From the NCBI GenBank assembly GCA_029204225.1, contig CM055095.1, positions 25,154,503 to 25,218,502 on the forward strand: a stretch of DNA of 64,000 bases. The letters run 5' to 3'. Position 1 is the first letter of the stretch, and every line of letters begins with the position of its first letter. The notes below the pieces were generated by a model, which saw only the letters and a program-made list of their open reading frames with translations, searched no databases and was not told where the DNA came from. Origin of the DNA: Diphasiastrum complanatum (lineage: Eukaryota > Streptophyta > Lycopodiopsida > Lycopodiales > Lycopodiaceae). This document shows positions 34,301-44,254 of the stretch, one piece after another. A program made the translations under genes and the position numbers.

Positions 34301-37300
34301 AGCATTCACATACTCATTTGGATCTAGTTTATAGATGCCTCCAAATCTAGATCCTAATGCAAGTATATCATCATTCTTTTTGATAGTGCAAGTATCAACA
34401 TTGAATTTTACATCAAGGCCATTATCAAGCAATTGGCCAACACTAATAAGATTCTTAGTAAGCTTAGGTACATAAAGAATTTTAGAGAGAGAAAGAACTT
34501 TAGAGGATGCAAGCTTCAAGGGAATGTTCCCTATGCCTTCAATAGGACATTCAAAATCATTTGCAATGTATATTGATTTCTTGACTCCATCATAAGGTGC
34601 AATAGAAGAGAAAGAGTCCTTGGAGCTACACATATGTGAAGAGGCTCCACTATCAATATACCATAGGCCGTCCTTCTTGAAAGGAGTATATGAGAAATTA
34701 GAGACCATAAGAGATCCCTCTCCATCACTTGCAATAGTGTCTTCCTTCTCATTGGTAATGTTGGCTTGCTTGAGTTGATTTTTCTTCTTGAAGCAATTGG
34801 TGGCATAATGGCCTTTCTTGCCACAATAAAAGCACTTGATCTTCTTCTTCTTGAGCTTGGATGATGAAGCATTAGAGGAATCATCTTCCTCCTCATCTTT
34901 GTCTTTGGATTTGACTTTGTCCTTGCTTGAGGATTGTTGATGTTGGTTCTTGCTCCTCCCTTTGTGCTTATCCTTGGCAAAGAGAGCTTTGCCATCATTA
35001 TGAGTGAGAGAGAGCTTGTCCATCCTCAAGAGCTTGTACTCTTGTCTTGATTCTTTTGAAATTAGCACACTTTGGAGAGCCTCCAAACGTGGTAACTCCT
35101 CCTTAATGGCATAGGATTGGACAAGATTATCAAATTCACTTCTCAAGCCATTGAGAATGACTTGAACTAGCTCATTTTGATTGATGGATTCACCAATACA
35201 AGCAAGTTCTCTATGAATATCTTTTACTCTCAAAACATAACTAGATGCACTCTCATCACTCTTTTGGCTACTTTGAAAGATTTGATTCCTAAGAGTGAGA
35301 AGCCTAGAGGTATTCTTAGCCTCATAGATAGTCTTGAGACAATCCCAAGCTTCTTTGGCTGTTGTACAAGTACCTATCTCCCTCAATATCTCATTAGAGA
35401 CATTCATCTTAATGTAGTGGAGAGCCATCATAGCTCTCTTTTTGTATTTTTGAACCTCTTGAAGAACTTGTGGTTCTTCTTCAAGGCCAAGAATTATGTC
35501 CATCACGTCTTGAAGGATCAAGATGGACTCCATCCTCATTTTCCAAATTGAATAGTTTGAAGTGGACAATCTTTCACTTGGTTCCAACAAGGATGAACCC
35601 ATTGAAGACATTTGAAGTGAAGAAAACTCAAATGATGAACAATAAACGTTGCTACGCACTCTCAATAGGATCCAATAATAGAGTACTATCTCCTCCTATG
35701 AAAGATCTTGCAACTATTTGTGAATTGATTCTCACTAGCTACACAAATCTCTCTAAAACAAGATCTATTTCACATCAAATGATGGAGTATAGGCAAAGTT
35801 AGGATCAAACACTCTTAGCACGTGTGAAGTACACTAAGAAATCAAATTTGACTCAAATACAATGATGTGCATGAAACAAAATGGCTAAGATCTCAAAACA
35901 GTGCCTAGATCACATATAGATGAGATTGGTAAGCATACAACTGTGATTTTGGATCAACCAAGCAATCTCTTGACCAAACCAAATGTGTCCACCCAGGTCT
36001 AGGTGTCCTACCTAACCCTCTTCAAAAGCTTATAACTTCTGATTGGCTCAACCAAATGGAATGAAATTGATTGCATCAGAAACTAGACAAAAATAGCTTC
36101 AAAACAAGCTATCAAGCAAGATAAATGGATCAAGCATGAGAGAGAACTTCCAAACTGAAATTAGATGTTCCTCACACGTGTATGAGCACCTGATTCCGTA
36201 CAGTACCAGGTCAGATCCAATCAATGTCCTTTTGATCTCTTTTGATCCAAAATTGAACAAGATAGCTAGGAAAATGGACCTTGACAATTTCTAGCTCAAG
36301 ATTGATGAATAGTTTTCACTTAAATGGATCAAAATGCATGGTAACCTTAGGTAGGCTCTGATACCATGTTGAATTTCACACGTGTGGATTGTCCACAACG
36401 TGTACTTGTGATCTCCTAAGGTGTGTAGATGCACCAAGATCAAGACTAGATTGAGATTCAAGATCAATCTTAGATCCTATGGCAAAAACACACTACTACA
36501 TGCATTCAATCACTTCCAACTCTCACTCACACGTGTGGGAAGTATTAAAAAATTATTCTAAGTAAAAACAAGCTGCTCTCCTCGGGTAGAGAGAGAAAAA
36601 CCATCATGAGCTATCGAGTAGAGAGAGAAAGCTAGAAATCCAATAACACTCAAAATCCACATAATCACCAAATCAATTAGATCCAAAATGAGGAGTACAA
36701 TGATACTAGTAGATCCACGAGCTACCACTATGCTTAACTATGATTGGACCACACTTTGTCACCTCTTAACCCTATTGGACCATTGATCCATGCACCTCTT
36801 AATTCTATTGGCCTATATTCAAGCACACCTCAAATTCCTATTGGACCTCACATGGTTCCACCTCTAAATCCTATTGGACCTCTTAGAATTCATCAAACAA
36901 AGGCATTACACTTGTCTACACTCTAATTGGCACGAGTTTAGCCTCTTACTCTATTTTGGCTCAATAGTGGCATTACAAGTGGAAATGCATAATTTGCCAT
37001 CTATGCCAAATTTGTTCCTATCAACATCCTACACCTAGATGCTTGATGTAAAAAACATAAGACCCCTATATCTAACATAGATAATCTTTTTCAATTCTTC
37101 ATAGAATCGCTGTATCTGATACATGGAATACAGTCATCAGAGGAAAGAGGCTGCCAATCACTGGCCTACATTCCAAAGACTTAACACATTGATCTTGAGT
37201 GACTTTCACCACGACGCAAATTTAAATCAAGAAACTGCCTTCAAAAAAAGTGACTACATTGCTTACAAAAATGTTGTTTTTGCCATTTGCAATTACGTTT

Positions 37301-40300
37301 GCTGCTTTCAGTTGTAATGTACGCACTTTTTTGGACATTCATGGTAGGATATTTGCGATCCAAGCTCAGGCTTTCTAGCAAAGATTTTGATGCTGATAAG
37401 AAAATAGGATATCTTTGTATCTAAAAAGGACAACGCTATGTAACGTTGTATCTAAATAGGACAACGCTGTGTCTTTGTAAGAAAACTTATTTAAAAATAA
37501 ATAAATTTGGAGTCCCGTTCCGGAACGCGCTCTGGAACGCGTTTCAAAATGCGTTCCGTTCTGGAACGGGCAACTAAGGTCAGTAGGTAGATTTAATGCT
37601 AGGCTGCAAACTGAGTCACGGAATCAAAGAGATCGTGAGCATCAAATCATGTGATATGCATGAATCATTTTTAAGGACTAATTATTTACGACAATTCTGG
37701 CACTTTTATTTGATAATTTTGTTCTTAAATTGCAGGTTCAATGTGAGTGCAAATTGGAAGTTGATGTGCAACAATATGTTGAGGTTTTCCGACCATACCT
37801 AATGGATGTGATGTATAGTTGGTCGAAGGTTCGTCGCCTTACGTCAATCCTTGAATGTCTATGCATGTGCTAAAGGGAGAATTTGAGTGTAAATTCGTAT
37901 TTCAGGGTCCGTAGATTCATGTCTGAGTCGAGAAATCTCTTAAATTGTTTTGGTGATGTGACTTTCTACAAAAGCTTTTCATATACTACTCTAAAATGTT
38001 GTCGGATTTTTTTAGTAAACTTAAGAGTCCAAGTATAATGTCACGGTAGTTTCTTTGTGAAAATGATGAGTGATCCTTTTGAAAACATGTCACAATCAAG
38101 TTATCCATACACATTGATGATGGATGCTGCTGGAACTCCAATAGGACCTCGATACTTGAACTGGGGGCCGGGGCTTGTCACATAGCCTTCAGATTTTTTT
38201 GGACATCTGACTGCTTCCTGTTTCCTCACACCAGTTATAAGTGGAGATAGATCGCTTCCAGGGGACACTTCAAGAAGACAGGGTCTGCTAGCTATGTACC
38301 ATAGGTGAGATTGGGACAAATCTTCTACTGCTCAATATGCTATGAGATCGGGGGGAAATATCTCTGCCTCTTTAGGGATCGGCCAGTTCCGCTATGCTCC
38401 TTGGTATCATGTGCATTGTGGACCAGAGATGTGTTAGCCTAGTAATATGAAAGCTGTTTCGCTTGTAAGCAAAACATTCTATACCAGCACTACCAGTATT
38501 TGAGACTAGTTGCAGTCATAGATCACATGGACACCACTCCTTCTGGAAGCATCAGTCTGTGCCTTTTGTTGTTGCATCTTGTTCTTGGAAAGCTGTTGGT
38601 TCTCATGTTGACACTCTCCCTAAACCTCAAAGAACGCGCAATATCTCTGTTGTTGAAAGAAATGGTACACAAAAGATTTAGCTGGCAGGAATCCTTACTG
38701 TTCGTAGCACTTCCACATATTGGAGAAAACACTGTGGCCAGAGAGGTTCATAAATTTTTAGTTTGGGAAAGTTTTAAGCAGGATTTTTTTGACAGCCACG
38801 ATAATTTTAGAGTGGCTCACAAAGCAATGAAATTTGTTTTATTACTTGAAACAGACATGTAATGTTTGATTATTAATACCAAGTTGTATAGATTTAGAGA
38901 TTATTTCTTGTTAAAATCCTTGCTTACATGACCTTTTGGGATACGTGATGAGGGGTCCTTTCAGCCAACTACACTTGAGAAGTATGTTACATTCACTTGT
39001 ACATTGGAAAAGTACTTCGATTCTGTTGCGCTTCTCAGCCTGCAGCTGCTTCAAGTATACTATGTCTACTCTTCTTCTATCTCCCAGACATCTTATCAGT
39101 TTATAGTGTTGGAACTCACGATTATGGTTAAGCAAAGTGGCTGAAATAAGAGAGAAAAAGCTGGCTCTGAGAACGTGGTTACAAGGGCCTTCATTTCAAT
39201 GGCCCAAAATTCCCATTGTATTTGAATATTTTTGCTATGCCCTTTTTAAGCATGGCTCTGTTTGCCACTGTCAGCAACATGCAATCATAAGAAAATTTAT
39301 GCAAATCTACCCTTACAATTATAAAAATGCTTGGTTGTGTGCTTACATTCCTGACCTGTAGAGCTACAAGCCATTGTAGTTTGACTCTGGATGGCTAAGT
39401 TCGTGCATCAGCATGGCTCTTGATTGCCTTTCATATGACCTCGGATTTGATTCTATGTCATTTACAGCCCCGAAGGGTTTGCCCTTGGATACGGTCTGGG
39501 GAGCCTTGTTCCTGTAGTGGGTGGCTCTGAGAACTCATTTGTTGTAGGCATGATTTGGAGGGCCTTGGTCTTGAAGATGAGGGCCAAACTGTTGTCTTTG
39601 AGGCTCTCTGCATGAGTTATGCATTCATATTTGGGCTTCTATATGGGCACACACTTGCCTCAGTAGGTTTAGTTTACGTAGATGTCCTGCAGCTGCACTG
39701 AATGGCCTAACAATGGCCTGTCTTGCCCCCCAAAGTATTTAGTGCGATTTGTACCTCTGCGCCATGCTAGATCCTTAGCTTCATGTGTCATCCATCACAA
39801 AGGCATGAGCAACTAAAATGGATCATTATGCCCATTTCCAATAAAACAAGAAAAGCCACAAAAACTGATTTATGCAGGTAGCTGTGAATAATATAGCACT
39901 GAAGAATAAGAGTTGGATGGATCTATAATTTGGCTCAACTAGAAATATGGGATAAGTCATTTGGCAGCCTCTGCCTTGCTTCTACGGTCTACCATTCTTT
40001 AATGTGCCTTTTTCATGCATTTTAGTCATCAGCTGTACAAGCATGCACCTTGATGTATTTGATAAGCTACTTTTGTAATATTGTTTGCTCCATGAAGTTT
40101 GAGCATGTTGGCTAAAGGTTTTTATTGTTCTCATATATGTGGACATCTCTCTTCAAAGAAAGCAAGACATTGAAAAAGATATTTTCTTTTTAAAGATAGA
40201 CGGTGATTTTTGCTTTTCTGGGGACAGGGGGCTAAGTTTTCAGAGATTTGTGAGCTTACGGATATTTTTGAAGGAAGTATTATAAGGGTCGCAAGAAGAT

Positions 40301-40568
40301 GTGACGAGTTTTTGAACCAGGTAACAATATTTTAATGTACAATGATATGAGGGGTTGTCATTAAGACATTCAGTGAAACCAGATGTGAAATCACCTATCA
40401 AGAATCATGAAGAAAATATGAATGAAGCTTACATGATATATTTGATAACTGCTGCAGCTACAGGCTGCTGCTCGTGCAATAGGTGATGCAAACCTTGAAA
40501 AGAAGTTCGGAGCAGGAAGTGAAAGCATACGTCGTGGCATCATGTTTGCCAATTCTTTGTATTTATAG
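22566..40568 (+). CDS. MTR4/HEN2-type exosome RNA helicase, last five exons (partial gene)
   Basis: DExH-box helicase that unwinds and feeds RNA to the nuclear exosome. Exons: 22566-22719, 22835-22983, 37736-37828, 40228-40320 and 40458-40568, all in phase with GT/AG borders, about 199 residues to TAG 40566-40568. They encode most of the C-terminal DSHCT domain: NRSRVLKRLGHINADSVVQL and TADELLVTELMFDG, then LFNDLDHHQIVALASCFLP and QDTARKIAE, then CKLEVDVQQYV and YSWSK, then GAKFSEICELTDIFEGSIIR, then RRGIMFANSLYL. This ending is typical of plant MTR4/HEN2. The exons lack stops or frame changes, so the gene is probably alive. The DEAD/helicase core and arch exons are not in the window and should lie left of position 1, or this is a duplicated 3' piece. 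Confidence 0.8.
26690..28500 (+). mobile_element. paired LTR-like direct repeats (TRIM-like or recombined retroelement)
   Basis: A block from GACCCTTATGGGTATTATTG (about 26697) to the CT-rich end near 27530 is repeated from about 27626 to 28500 at roughly 95% by eye. Within it, from TGTTGTGGGTATT onward (about 26901 and 27832), there is a U3-R-U5-like layout: TATA-like CTATAAGAGG, polyadenylation signal AATAAAA, then (TC)n and GGTAGGCGCTCGAGCCCCC. The preceding ~200 bp in each copy would be the 3' end of an internal region. The whole could be internal-LTR-internal-LTR from unequal recombination, or a TRIM. No reverse transcriptase is present. Confidence 0.55.
29174..29593. mobile_element. 420-bp hAT-type MITE (CATAGTTTC termini)
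   Basis: Termini CATAGTTTC..GAAACTATG, flanked by near-identical 8-bp sequences GTCAGTCC (29166-29173) and GTTAGTCC (29594-29601), 7 of 8 matching. Internal direct copies of GGCCATAGTATCCAGC and GGCCATAGTTTCCAGC occur near 29351 and 29383. No coding capacity. The CATAG terminus resembles that of the large hAT at 1438. Confidence 0.7.
29735..30560 (+). other. uncertain, weakly coding-like stretch
   Basis: Overlapping plus-strand frames (29932-30219, 30162-30437, 30374-30556) read better than random (for example KPVDLDSFLQDTSVNNDDY, ITEYLKGSVVRMILSFGD) but break frequently. I do not recognise the family. It lies in the helicase intron upstream of the nested hAT/copia, so it is most likely an old transposon remnant. 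Confidence 0.3.
30989..31723 (-). repeat. copia-1 3' LTR
   Basis: Pairs with 36367-37101. Plus-strand text starts TTTTGAATTTCACACGTG (the partner has TGTTGAATTTC) and ends CAATTTTTCA. It carries two CACGTG G-boxes within ACACGTGT palindromes (about 31000 and 31151). Confidence 0.9.
31744..32400 (-). pseudogene. copia-1 RNase H and RT tail
   Basis: Open frame of 218 codons. RT tail ITRPDLNFCVHKFSQFM, then the copia RNase H: YSDSDFASDKMDRKSI, ISWLSKKQDTISLSS, SCEAKYKAL, then HIEVTHHFVREK and ADLLTKPL. It is out of frame with the RT part upstream at about 32400-32412, where a short stretch appears lost. Confidence 0.85.
32406..32852 (-). pseudogene. copia-1 reverse transcriptase, middle part
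   Basis: FQLDVSNAFLNGYLEEEIYM (first catalytic Asp in QLDV), GLKQAPRSWYSRLNSF and LLVYVDDIILCGS (YVDD box), then KMQDLGEIHYILGLEID. It is separated from the RT start by one TAG (32853-32855) in the motif before FQLDV, where copia elements normally have Trp. The frame is lost at its 3' end near 32406. Confidence 0.85.
32856..33776 (-). pseudogene. copia-1 integrase C-terminal part and RT start
   Basis: Starts with AERKNRSLCECAKSMRIEA and PKDFWGEAINCANYLCNRLP, then FGCICFVHIP and the GKGxxD-equivalent linker. RT starts with NTWELVDPPSNKHVIGCKWV, KARLCAKGFAQIHGLDYEET and FAPVAKMVTIRILISLA. 306 codons open. It ends at the TAG 32853-32855. Confidence 0.85.
33728..35611 (-). pseudogene. copia-1 gag, protease and integrase N-terminal part
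   Basis: ATG at 35611 (MSSMGSSLLEPSERL) is the usual copia gag start. UBN2-type capsid region (NYSIWKMRMESILILQD, KEAWDCLKTIYEAK), Lys-rich segment, zinc knuckle CFYCGKKGHYATNC (about 34795-34837), protease YIDSGASSHMC, pre-integrase ELWHRRLGHPNYKSM, zinc region CEACAIAKSHKKPF and the first integrase Asp region ELIDSDVHF and VTFIDVFTRSTWIY. One base is missing near 33895-33910, so the second-Asp motif (LRSDGGGEY) is read in another frame. Otherwise intact, including the DSG protease site. Confidence 0.9.
36354..36366 (-). other. copia-1 primer-binding site
   Basis: Plus-strand GGCTCTGATACCA, i.e. TGGTATCAGAGCC on the element strand, matches the 3' end of initiator-Met tRNA and directly adjoins the 5' LTR. 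The same PBS stands before other copia LTRs at about 50697, 58851 and 63884. Confidence 0.9.
36367..37101 (-). repeat. copia-1 5' LTR
   Basis: Plus-strand text starts TGTTGAATTTCACACGTG and ends CAATTCTTCA. Nearly identical to 30989-31723 (by eye about five differences, for example AGCTATCGAGTAG here and AGCTCTCGGGTAG there). Confidence 0.9.
37829..40227 (+). other. 2.4-kb intron of the MTR4-like gene
   Basis: From GTTCGTCG after the exon ending YSWSK to the acceptor TTTTCTGGGGACAG. The ORF at 38500-38862 (120 codons) and the stretch at 38101-38320 have no features I can assign. No transposon border was seen. Confidence 0.7.
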
Positions 40569-42204
40569 TCATTAGTACCCATTTGTGCTTGCTGCATTTT
40601 TAAAGGCACACACGGGTATTAACCCAGGTCATTCGTCAAGTTTTGTAGATCTTTTCCATGATGTATTCATATTTACATTCAGTGTCAAAAAGGATGTTAT
40701 CATCTATGAAGTAGCTTCATGTATGTGTATATTCCTGGATGAGCTCTCTTGATCTAAAAGGTAGACTTCAGTTTGCCTGGGGTACTTGGGTAAAATTTCC
40801 AAGGCCTCTACACATCTATTGCATTTCTAACATTGATGATGTCGACAAAATACCATTTCAGTGAGGAATGCTCATGCATAAAGTTTTCAGTCTGAAAAGT
40901 GATGATATAGCAGTAGTAGTTTACTGTTGGAAAAGGGAATGCATTACTAACCTAGAGTTGTGCACTGCAAGTAATCCTTTAAAAGCTCAGTTAGTCTTTT
41001 GCACCTTATTTCAGCTTAGGTGAGTTAATGCAAAAGAACTTTTTGTGAGTAGTCCAAGCTGCATGATTAATCAATAAGGGGCTTGTAGAATATAAAGTTG
41101 CATAGAATGCCTCTCTGTGCTGGTACTTCACCCCAACATGGATCCTCAGGTTAGGCCTCCCTTATTGATTTTCTGTGCATTGTATGCCCCAAATTGTCTG
41201 GACCAGACCACGTTCATTTTATGATACGACAATAGCAGGATTGAATTCCAAAATTACTCTTCCAGTGAAAAAAATGGTGCTCGACTAGGTTACTGCTAGT
41301 GCTTGAAAAGCTATATTGCATTTGAAAGTAAGAACTGACAGGTGAGATATTAAAATTTATTTTCTTCAGTTTGCGTTCATCATGAAGAGCTGATTGAAAC
41401 TCGGCCTATTATCCTCTGCTCTATAAATATACAACAGATATAGAGGATGCTGTATATGATGTAGGTCGTGATCCAAGTTTTTCTAGATGACTTCATAAAA
41501 TCAAAAGATTGCATGCTGGTTTATGTAACATACTTTCCTAGAGGGTTGACTGTGTCATTGTATGCATGTGAATTAGCTAATAGAATCATTTCTGGTTATC
41601 TTGATCTCCTGTGGATATTAATGTGAGCTTTATGTTTATGCTATTTTTTGGGCTTATGCTAATACATCTTGATGAAGCAGCAATTTTAAATTACCTCTAA
41701 ATGAACCTCTATTGTGTAGATTCTTTGGGTCGAGGCGGCATTTCTAGCGTCTGAGGTTTCTAAGCTGTGACAAAGCTACCACTAGGAGTTCTCTACATGC
41801 TATGAACACAGAATGCAGAAACAACCATGAGTTCAAAACAAAGCTAAAAGGTCTTTTCTCAATTTGCATCATAGCATTAGTTCATGTCCAAAAACACAAA
41901 CAGAACTGAAAACTAATAATTTGAGTGGCCAATAATAAAATGACGAACAACACAGGTTTGTTGTTGAGTTAATGTGCAAAATTGCAAGTTTGAGCTTCGT
42001 CAAATCAAAGACTTAAAACTCTTAGCACTCAGGGGAAGAGAATGAGGCTCACATGCCAATTCTAATGGTTGAGGTGAGGACCTCAACCTGACCCATTACA
42101 ACCGAGGCTCTGCACCCTATATTTGGGACCCAATAATAGCCCAAATAACTAGTGAATGTCAATAATAAATTTTAAGTCCAAGATACACTAATCCAATAAC
42201 ATTT
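40569..42204 (+). other. 3' flank of the MTR4-like gene, no further gene seen
   Basis: Presumably the 3' UTR for the first few hundred bases, then AT-rich intergenic sequence. No clear AATAAA close to the stop codon, and no second gene or repeat border that I can support before the hAT element at 42213. Confidence 0.5.
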
Positions 42205-42212
42205 GATCCAAG

Positions 42213-42857
42213 CTTAGTTGGCCGTTCCGGAACCTTCACCAAAATTTTAAAAAAAAACATTCATTCCATTTTAATAAAGACTGAAAGCTATATAATCAAG
42301 TGTTTGCAGGAAATCAACCCAGATTTGGATTGCCGGGTAGCTAATCCGTGAAGTTGATGGGCAGGATGATTGTTTAGAGATGAACGCAATCATCTGCTCA
42401 ACAGAAAACCTGCGTGCGAACTATTTGCTTGTCTGAAGGATTTCATAGACAATCCCCGTTGCAACATGCTCAGAATACGTCCTCCAGAAAGCATGCTAAC
42501 CCAAACGTAGATATTTTTGTCGCAGACTTTCTTATTCTAAGTTCTTCAAAAAATATAGAATGTAACATTATTAGAAGCAAAGGGTGAACGTAACGTTATT
42601 TGAATATCTATGAAGTCCTTCAGACAAGCAAACAGGATTTCATATATTAGCGATCCTCGTTGTATTGTCTATGAAATCCTTCCCCGTTGTATTGTCCGTG
42701 GTGCCAGACCTGGTCGTAGAGGTGCCAGCATGAGCGGCAGGTTTAACACATGTATTTTTATTTTTAATAAATCGTTCCGACCCGGTACGTTCCGAAATGT
42801 ACGGAACGGTCGGATTGGAACGTTCCGACCCATTTTTGGTCGGAACGGGCTTCTAAG
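42213..42857 (+). mobile_element. 645-bp non-autonomous hAT element (CTTAG family, member 3)
   Basis: Exact 8-bp duplication GATCCAAG at 42205-42212 and 42858-42865. Termini CTTAGTTGGCCGTTCCGG and, read inward from the right, CTTAGAAGCCCGTTCCGACC. Right subterminal region is dense in GTTCCGACC/GGTCGGAAC and GTACGGAACGGTC. Same orientation as member 1, with a longer and unrelated-looking centre. No transposase. Confidence 0.9.
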
Positions 42858-43717
42858 GATCCAAGTAACAATAGGTAAAGGATAGTTTTGGCATTCTACT
42901 TCATATTGTTGACGTGCATCCAATCTTGCAAAGTAAAGTGAATTGGTTCGAATCATGATTACAATTCGAATCGGAATCGGCCGATTCGAACCGTCGAATT
43001 GGCTGAACCCTGGAAATTTTTTTAGGAGCGGGACCCCGCGGGCCACTATAGATGCCTGAGAGGTCCCAATTTCACTTTGCATACCCCGTGAGCGATGGAG
43101 TGCAAAGAGTGAATAGGTCACAAGATGAGGCCTTTGAATCTTTCTTTGAAACTCCAATCAAAGTACTAATGAGCACTATTTCATCATCATAAGATATAGG
43201 ATGAAAAACAATGTTTATACTAGCATCATCAGAGGACTTTGTCAAATTCATGACATTTTTTTTATCAAACATAAAGTAAGATGAGTGAAGGGAGATATGA
43301 AGAAACTTGCTACTCCTTTGTCTTTACTTATGTCTTCATAATGATGTAAATTCAGATCTCTATTGCCTTGAAATGAGTGCTCCTTCTCAGGTTCCTCCTT
43401 GATGTCTTGTTCCTTCACCATGCCAACTCTCTCTTGAAAATATCATGCTTATTTCTAGCACATTCAAGAGTAAGTAGGTATAACAACCACCATTCATTTC
43501 GTTCTTTAGAGTTCAAAGCAACTTCATCTCAAAAATTGACAAATGAAGTACAAAATATACCCCCCTCTCCAACTTGCCTTGCCTTGTCCACAGAAATGAG
43601 CATTGATAGCTCCATCTTTGCTCTTGTGGGTCTCCTTGGAATAATGGGAGCTCTCGAATTTTGCTCCTCCTCTTGATCTAGCTCCTTGATTTCAACCATA
43701 CCTTTGCCAATTCGATT

Positions 43718-44254
43718 CTAATATGATTCATCATTAAAGGTGAGAAACATTTTGGCTCCACCATTGCTCCTTGTGCTTGCAAAATGCACATCCGAGTGGA
43801 TCAACTCAAGAGGATGTGTTGTATTTGTTATGGAATTTGAGAAAGGTAACTTGTGTGCCTTAGCCAAGGCACAAGTTTCACATACTCTTTCCTCCTTTTC
43901 CAAAGATCTTGGAAGCCTAAGAGCAAGTTCCTCGCACATGGCTTCCATAAACTTGGTGTTGAGGTGACAAAGCCTCTTGTGACACAAATCAAAAGTGGTC
44001 ATTTTGTCCTCCTCAGCTACTTTGACAAATTGGTTAGAATCAACAAGCTTAAACAACTTCCCAAACCTTGTTCCTCTTGCTATGATCTTCTCTCTCTTCT
44101 TGATGTTGCATACATTAGTAGAGAACTCCACAATGAAACCACGATCTAAAAGTTGGCTAACACTAAGCAAATTCTTAGTGATGCTAGGAATGAAGAAAAC
44201 AGCATCTACCTTAGTCTTCTTGGAAGATCCTAAGCATAAGGGAATAGATCCCAC
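43718..44254 (-). pseudogene. Ty1/copia pre-integrase and integrase fragment
   Basis: VFFIPSITKNLLSVSQLLDR, then FDLCHKRLCHLNTKFMEAM, VCETCALAKAHKLPF and LELIHSDVHFASTRSNGGAK, i.e. copia spacer, zinc region and start of the integrase core. It stops soon after FLTFNDES. Downstream (43000-43700) I find no clear RT. No LTRs seen for this fragment. Confidence 0.8.

Larger units (their letters stand above)
30989..37101 (-). mobile_element. nearly intact Ty1/copia retrotransposon (copia-1)
   Basis: Two LTRs (about 30989-31723 and 36367-37101) enclose gag-protease-integrase-RT-RNase H in copia order on the minus strand. The seven bases TAGAATC occur on both flanks (30982-30988, 37102-37108) and contain the target duplication. 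The primer-binding site is complementary to the initiator-Met tRNA end (plus-strand GGCTCTGATACCA, 36354-36366). The polypurine tract reads TTTTTTAGGAGGAATG on the minus strand (about 31724-31740). The LTRs differ at only a handful of sites, so insertion is recent relative to everything around it. The coding region has one frameshift, one nonsense codon and one damaged junction. Confidence 0.9.
30707..37578 (-). mobile_element. hAT-type element (CTTAG family, member 2) interrupted by a copia
   Basis: Exact 8-bp duplication GTCAGTAG at 30699-30706 and 37579-37586. Termini CTTAGAAGCCCGTTCCGACC on the left and, read inward from the right, CTTAGTTGCCCGTTCCAG. The GTTCCGGAACG-type subterminal repeats match members 1 and 3, in the opposite orientation to them. 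Its own sequence is only about 0.75 kb (30707-30988 and 37109-37578). The remaining 6.1 kb is a later copia insertion. No transposase is visible, so it is non-autonomous. It lies inside the helicase intron. Confidence 0.9.
22984..37735 (+). other. 14.75-kb intron of the MTR4-like gene
   Basis: Begins GTATTACGC after the exon ending ARKIAE and ends TTAAATTGCAG. It contains a pair of LTR-like repeats (26690-28500), a MITE (29174-29593) and a large hAT-type element with a nested copia (30707-37578). Between about 22984 and 26500 I see AT-rich sequence with no gene: short ORFs at 23672-24186 and 25108-25299 show no family features. The 3' splice site is only 158 bp beyond the nested element. Confidence 0.8.

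Noticed and set aside
38500-38862. 120-codon ORF within the fourth intron
   Set aside because: Leu-rich text with no recognisable domain, inside an intron between two well-supported exons.
42610-43157. ORFs rich in FRPGTFRNVRNG-type repeats
   Set aside because: Translation of GTTCCG subterminal repeats of hAT member 3 and its flank; not a protein family. The similar ORF at 30524-30802 has the same cause.
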